From positions 1 to 64,000 of the forward strand of contig NZ_LJAK01000003.1 of assembly GCF_001420005.1 (NCBI RefSeq): a stretch of DNA of 64,000 bases, read 5' to 3'. Within the stretch, counting starts at the first letter, position 1. Every line of letters starts with the position of its first letter. Under the pieces are notes generated by a model, which was not told where the DNA came from, did no database searches, and saw only the letters and a list, made by a program, of their open reading frames with translations. The position numbers and the translations under genes were made by a program. This document shows positions 63,501 through 64,000 of the stretch, piece after piece. Source of the stretch: Loktanella sp. 3ANDIMAR09. Its GTDB lineage: Bacteria; Pseudomonadota; Alphaproteobacteria; Rhodobacterales; Rhodobacteraceae.

Positions 63501-64000
63501 TCAGCGCAACAGGCCCACGATTTCATAGGTGCGCGACAGGATCGGTTCTGCGATCTTGCGGGCGCGCTCGGCCCCGTCTGCAAGGATGCGGTCGATCTCT
63601 GCGGGGTCGTCCATCAGACGGGTCATCTCGTCCGAAATCGGTGCAAGCCGATCGACCGCCAGATCGGCCAGCGCAGGCTTGAACCGGCCCCAGCCTGCAC
63701 CTGCATATTCCGTGATCACCGCCTCTGACGTGGTGTCGGACAGCGCGGCGTAGATATCGACCAGGTTGCGCGCCTCTGGCCGGCCTTTCAGCCCGTCCAG
63801 CGTGTCGGGCAAAGGTTCGGGGTCGGTCTTGGCCTTCTTGAACTTTTTCGCGATCAGGTCGGCGCCGTCGCGCATGTTGATGCGCTCCATGTCGCTTTCG
63901 CCGGATTTCGACATCTTCTTGGACCCGTCGCGCAGGTTCATCACGCGGGTCGCGGGGCCGTCGATCACCGGTTCGGTCATCGGGAAAAAGTCGGTCTTGT
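63501..64000 (-). CDS. trpS: Tryptophanyl-tRNA synthetase, C-terminal part (partial)
   Basis: The visible 166 residues are the C-terminal portion and run out of the window at base 64000 (KTDFFPMTEPVIDGPATRVMNL). The class I signature KKMSKSGES is present, followed by the helical anticodon-binding domain (RDGADLIAKKFKKAKTDPE; ARNLVDIYAALSD). It charges tRNA-Trp. The length in the window matches the last half of a roughly 340-residue enzyme. The start is outside the window. Confidence 0.93.
   Translation of the reverse strand, partial: KTDFFPMTEPVIDGPATRVMNLRDGSKKMSKSGESDMERINMRDGADLIAKKFKKAKTDPEPLPDTLDGLKGRPEARNLVDIYAALSDTTSEAVITEYAGAGWGRFKPALADLAVDRLAPISDEMTRLMDDPAEIDRILADGAERARKIAEPILSRTYEIVGLLR

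Overview
The window is 64 kb of G+C-rich, densely packed chromosomal DNA from an alphaproteobacterium, most likely a member of the Rhodobacteraceae (Roseobacter group). The evidence is a complete set of ethylmalonyl-CoA pathway signature genes (crotonyl-CoA carboxylase/reductase, ethylmalonyl-CoA mutase, mesaconyl-CoA hydratase, malyl-CoA lyase/thioesterase-like), an FYDLN-acid protein, an HvrA-type H-NS protein, and TCA operons laid out in the usual way for this family. There are no rRNA genes, transposases, phage genes or CRISPR arrays. One tRNA gene is present, tRNA-Ala(GGC). No gene-free stretch exceeds about 250 bases.

Layout. 1-4.1 kb: the end of tuf, a periplasmic DUF1007/NicO metal-export pair, then rpsJ-rplC-rplD-rplW closed by a terminator; the rest of the S10 operon is absent. 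4.1-5.9 kb: two exported proteins of unknown function. 6.1-10 kb: a 5-oxoprolinase operon (pxpBCA) with an FAD oxidoreductase. 10-19.1 kb: thiolase and serine deaminase, then a branched-chain acyl-CoA (valine/isoleucine) degradation operon ending in a MaoC/CoA-lyase pair. 19.2-24.4 kb: lytic transglycosylase, sugar kinase, MBL hydrolase, tRNA-Ala, FYDLN protein, metalloprotease and a GntR regulator. 24.6-35.3 kb (minus strand): mdh, sucC, sulfotransferase, lipoprotein, sucD, sucA, sucB, a MAPEG protein and lpd. 35.4-43.7 kb: a TSUP permease, a PRC-barrel protein, a CoA-lyase/NnrU/DUF1737/mesaconyl-CoA hydratase operon and the sdhCDA-lipoprotein-sdhB operon. 43.8-52.9 kb: DUF1989 protein, deoD, H-NS, ecm, a PlsB-like acyltransferase, ccrA and a RecD-like helicase. 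52.9-64 kb (minus strand): a TIGR02186/TSUP pair, a BMP-type nucleoside ABC transporter operon, the nfuA-DUF6958-tsaB-rimI operon, a universal stress protein, a class IV aminotransferase and the start-truncated trpS.

Much of the window is one metabolic theme. Amino acids (pxp, sdaA, valine/isoleucine genes, class IV aminotransferase) and acetyl-CoA are turned into acyl-CoAs, passed through the ethylmalonyl-CoA route, and fed into a TCA cycle whose suc and sdh genes are here. The most interesting signal is regulatory: the sucC and sdhC promoters each carry two copies of the palindrome TGTGATCAC(A/G) exactly 21 bp apart, which points to one shared TCA-cycle regulator. Other notable signals are a perfect Irr/ICE-type iron box abutting the nfuA promoter, and a dispersed 3'-end element (GC hairpin plus a GGATATTT box) found right after three co-oriented genes.
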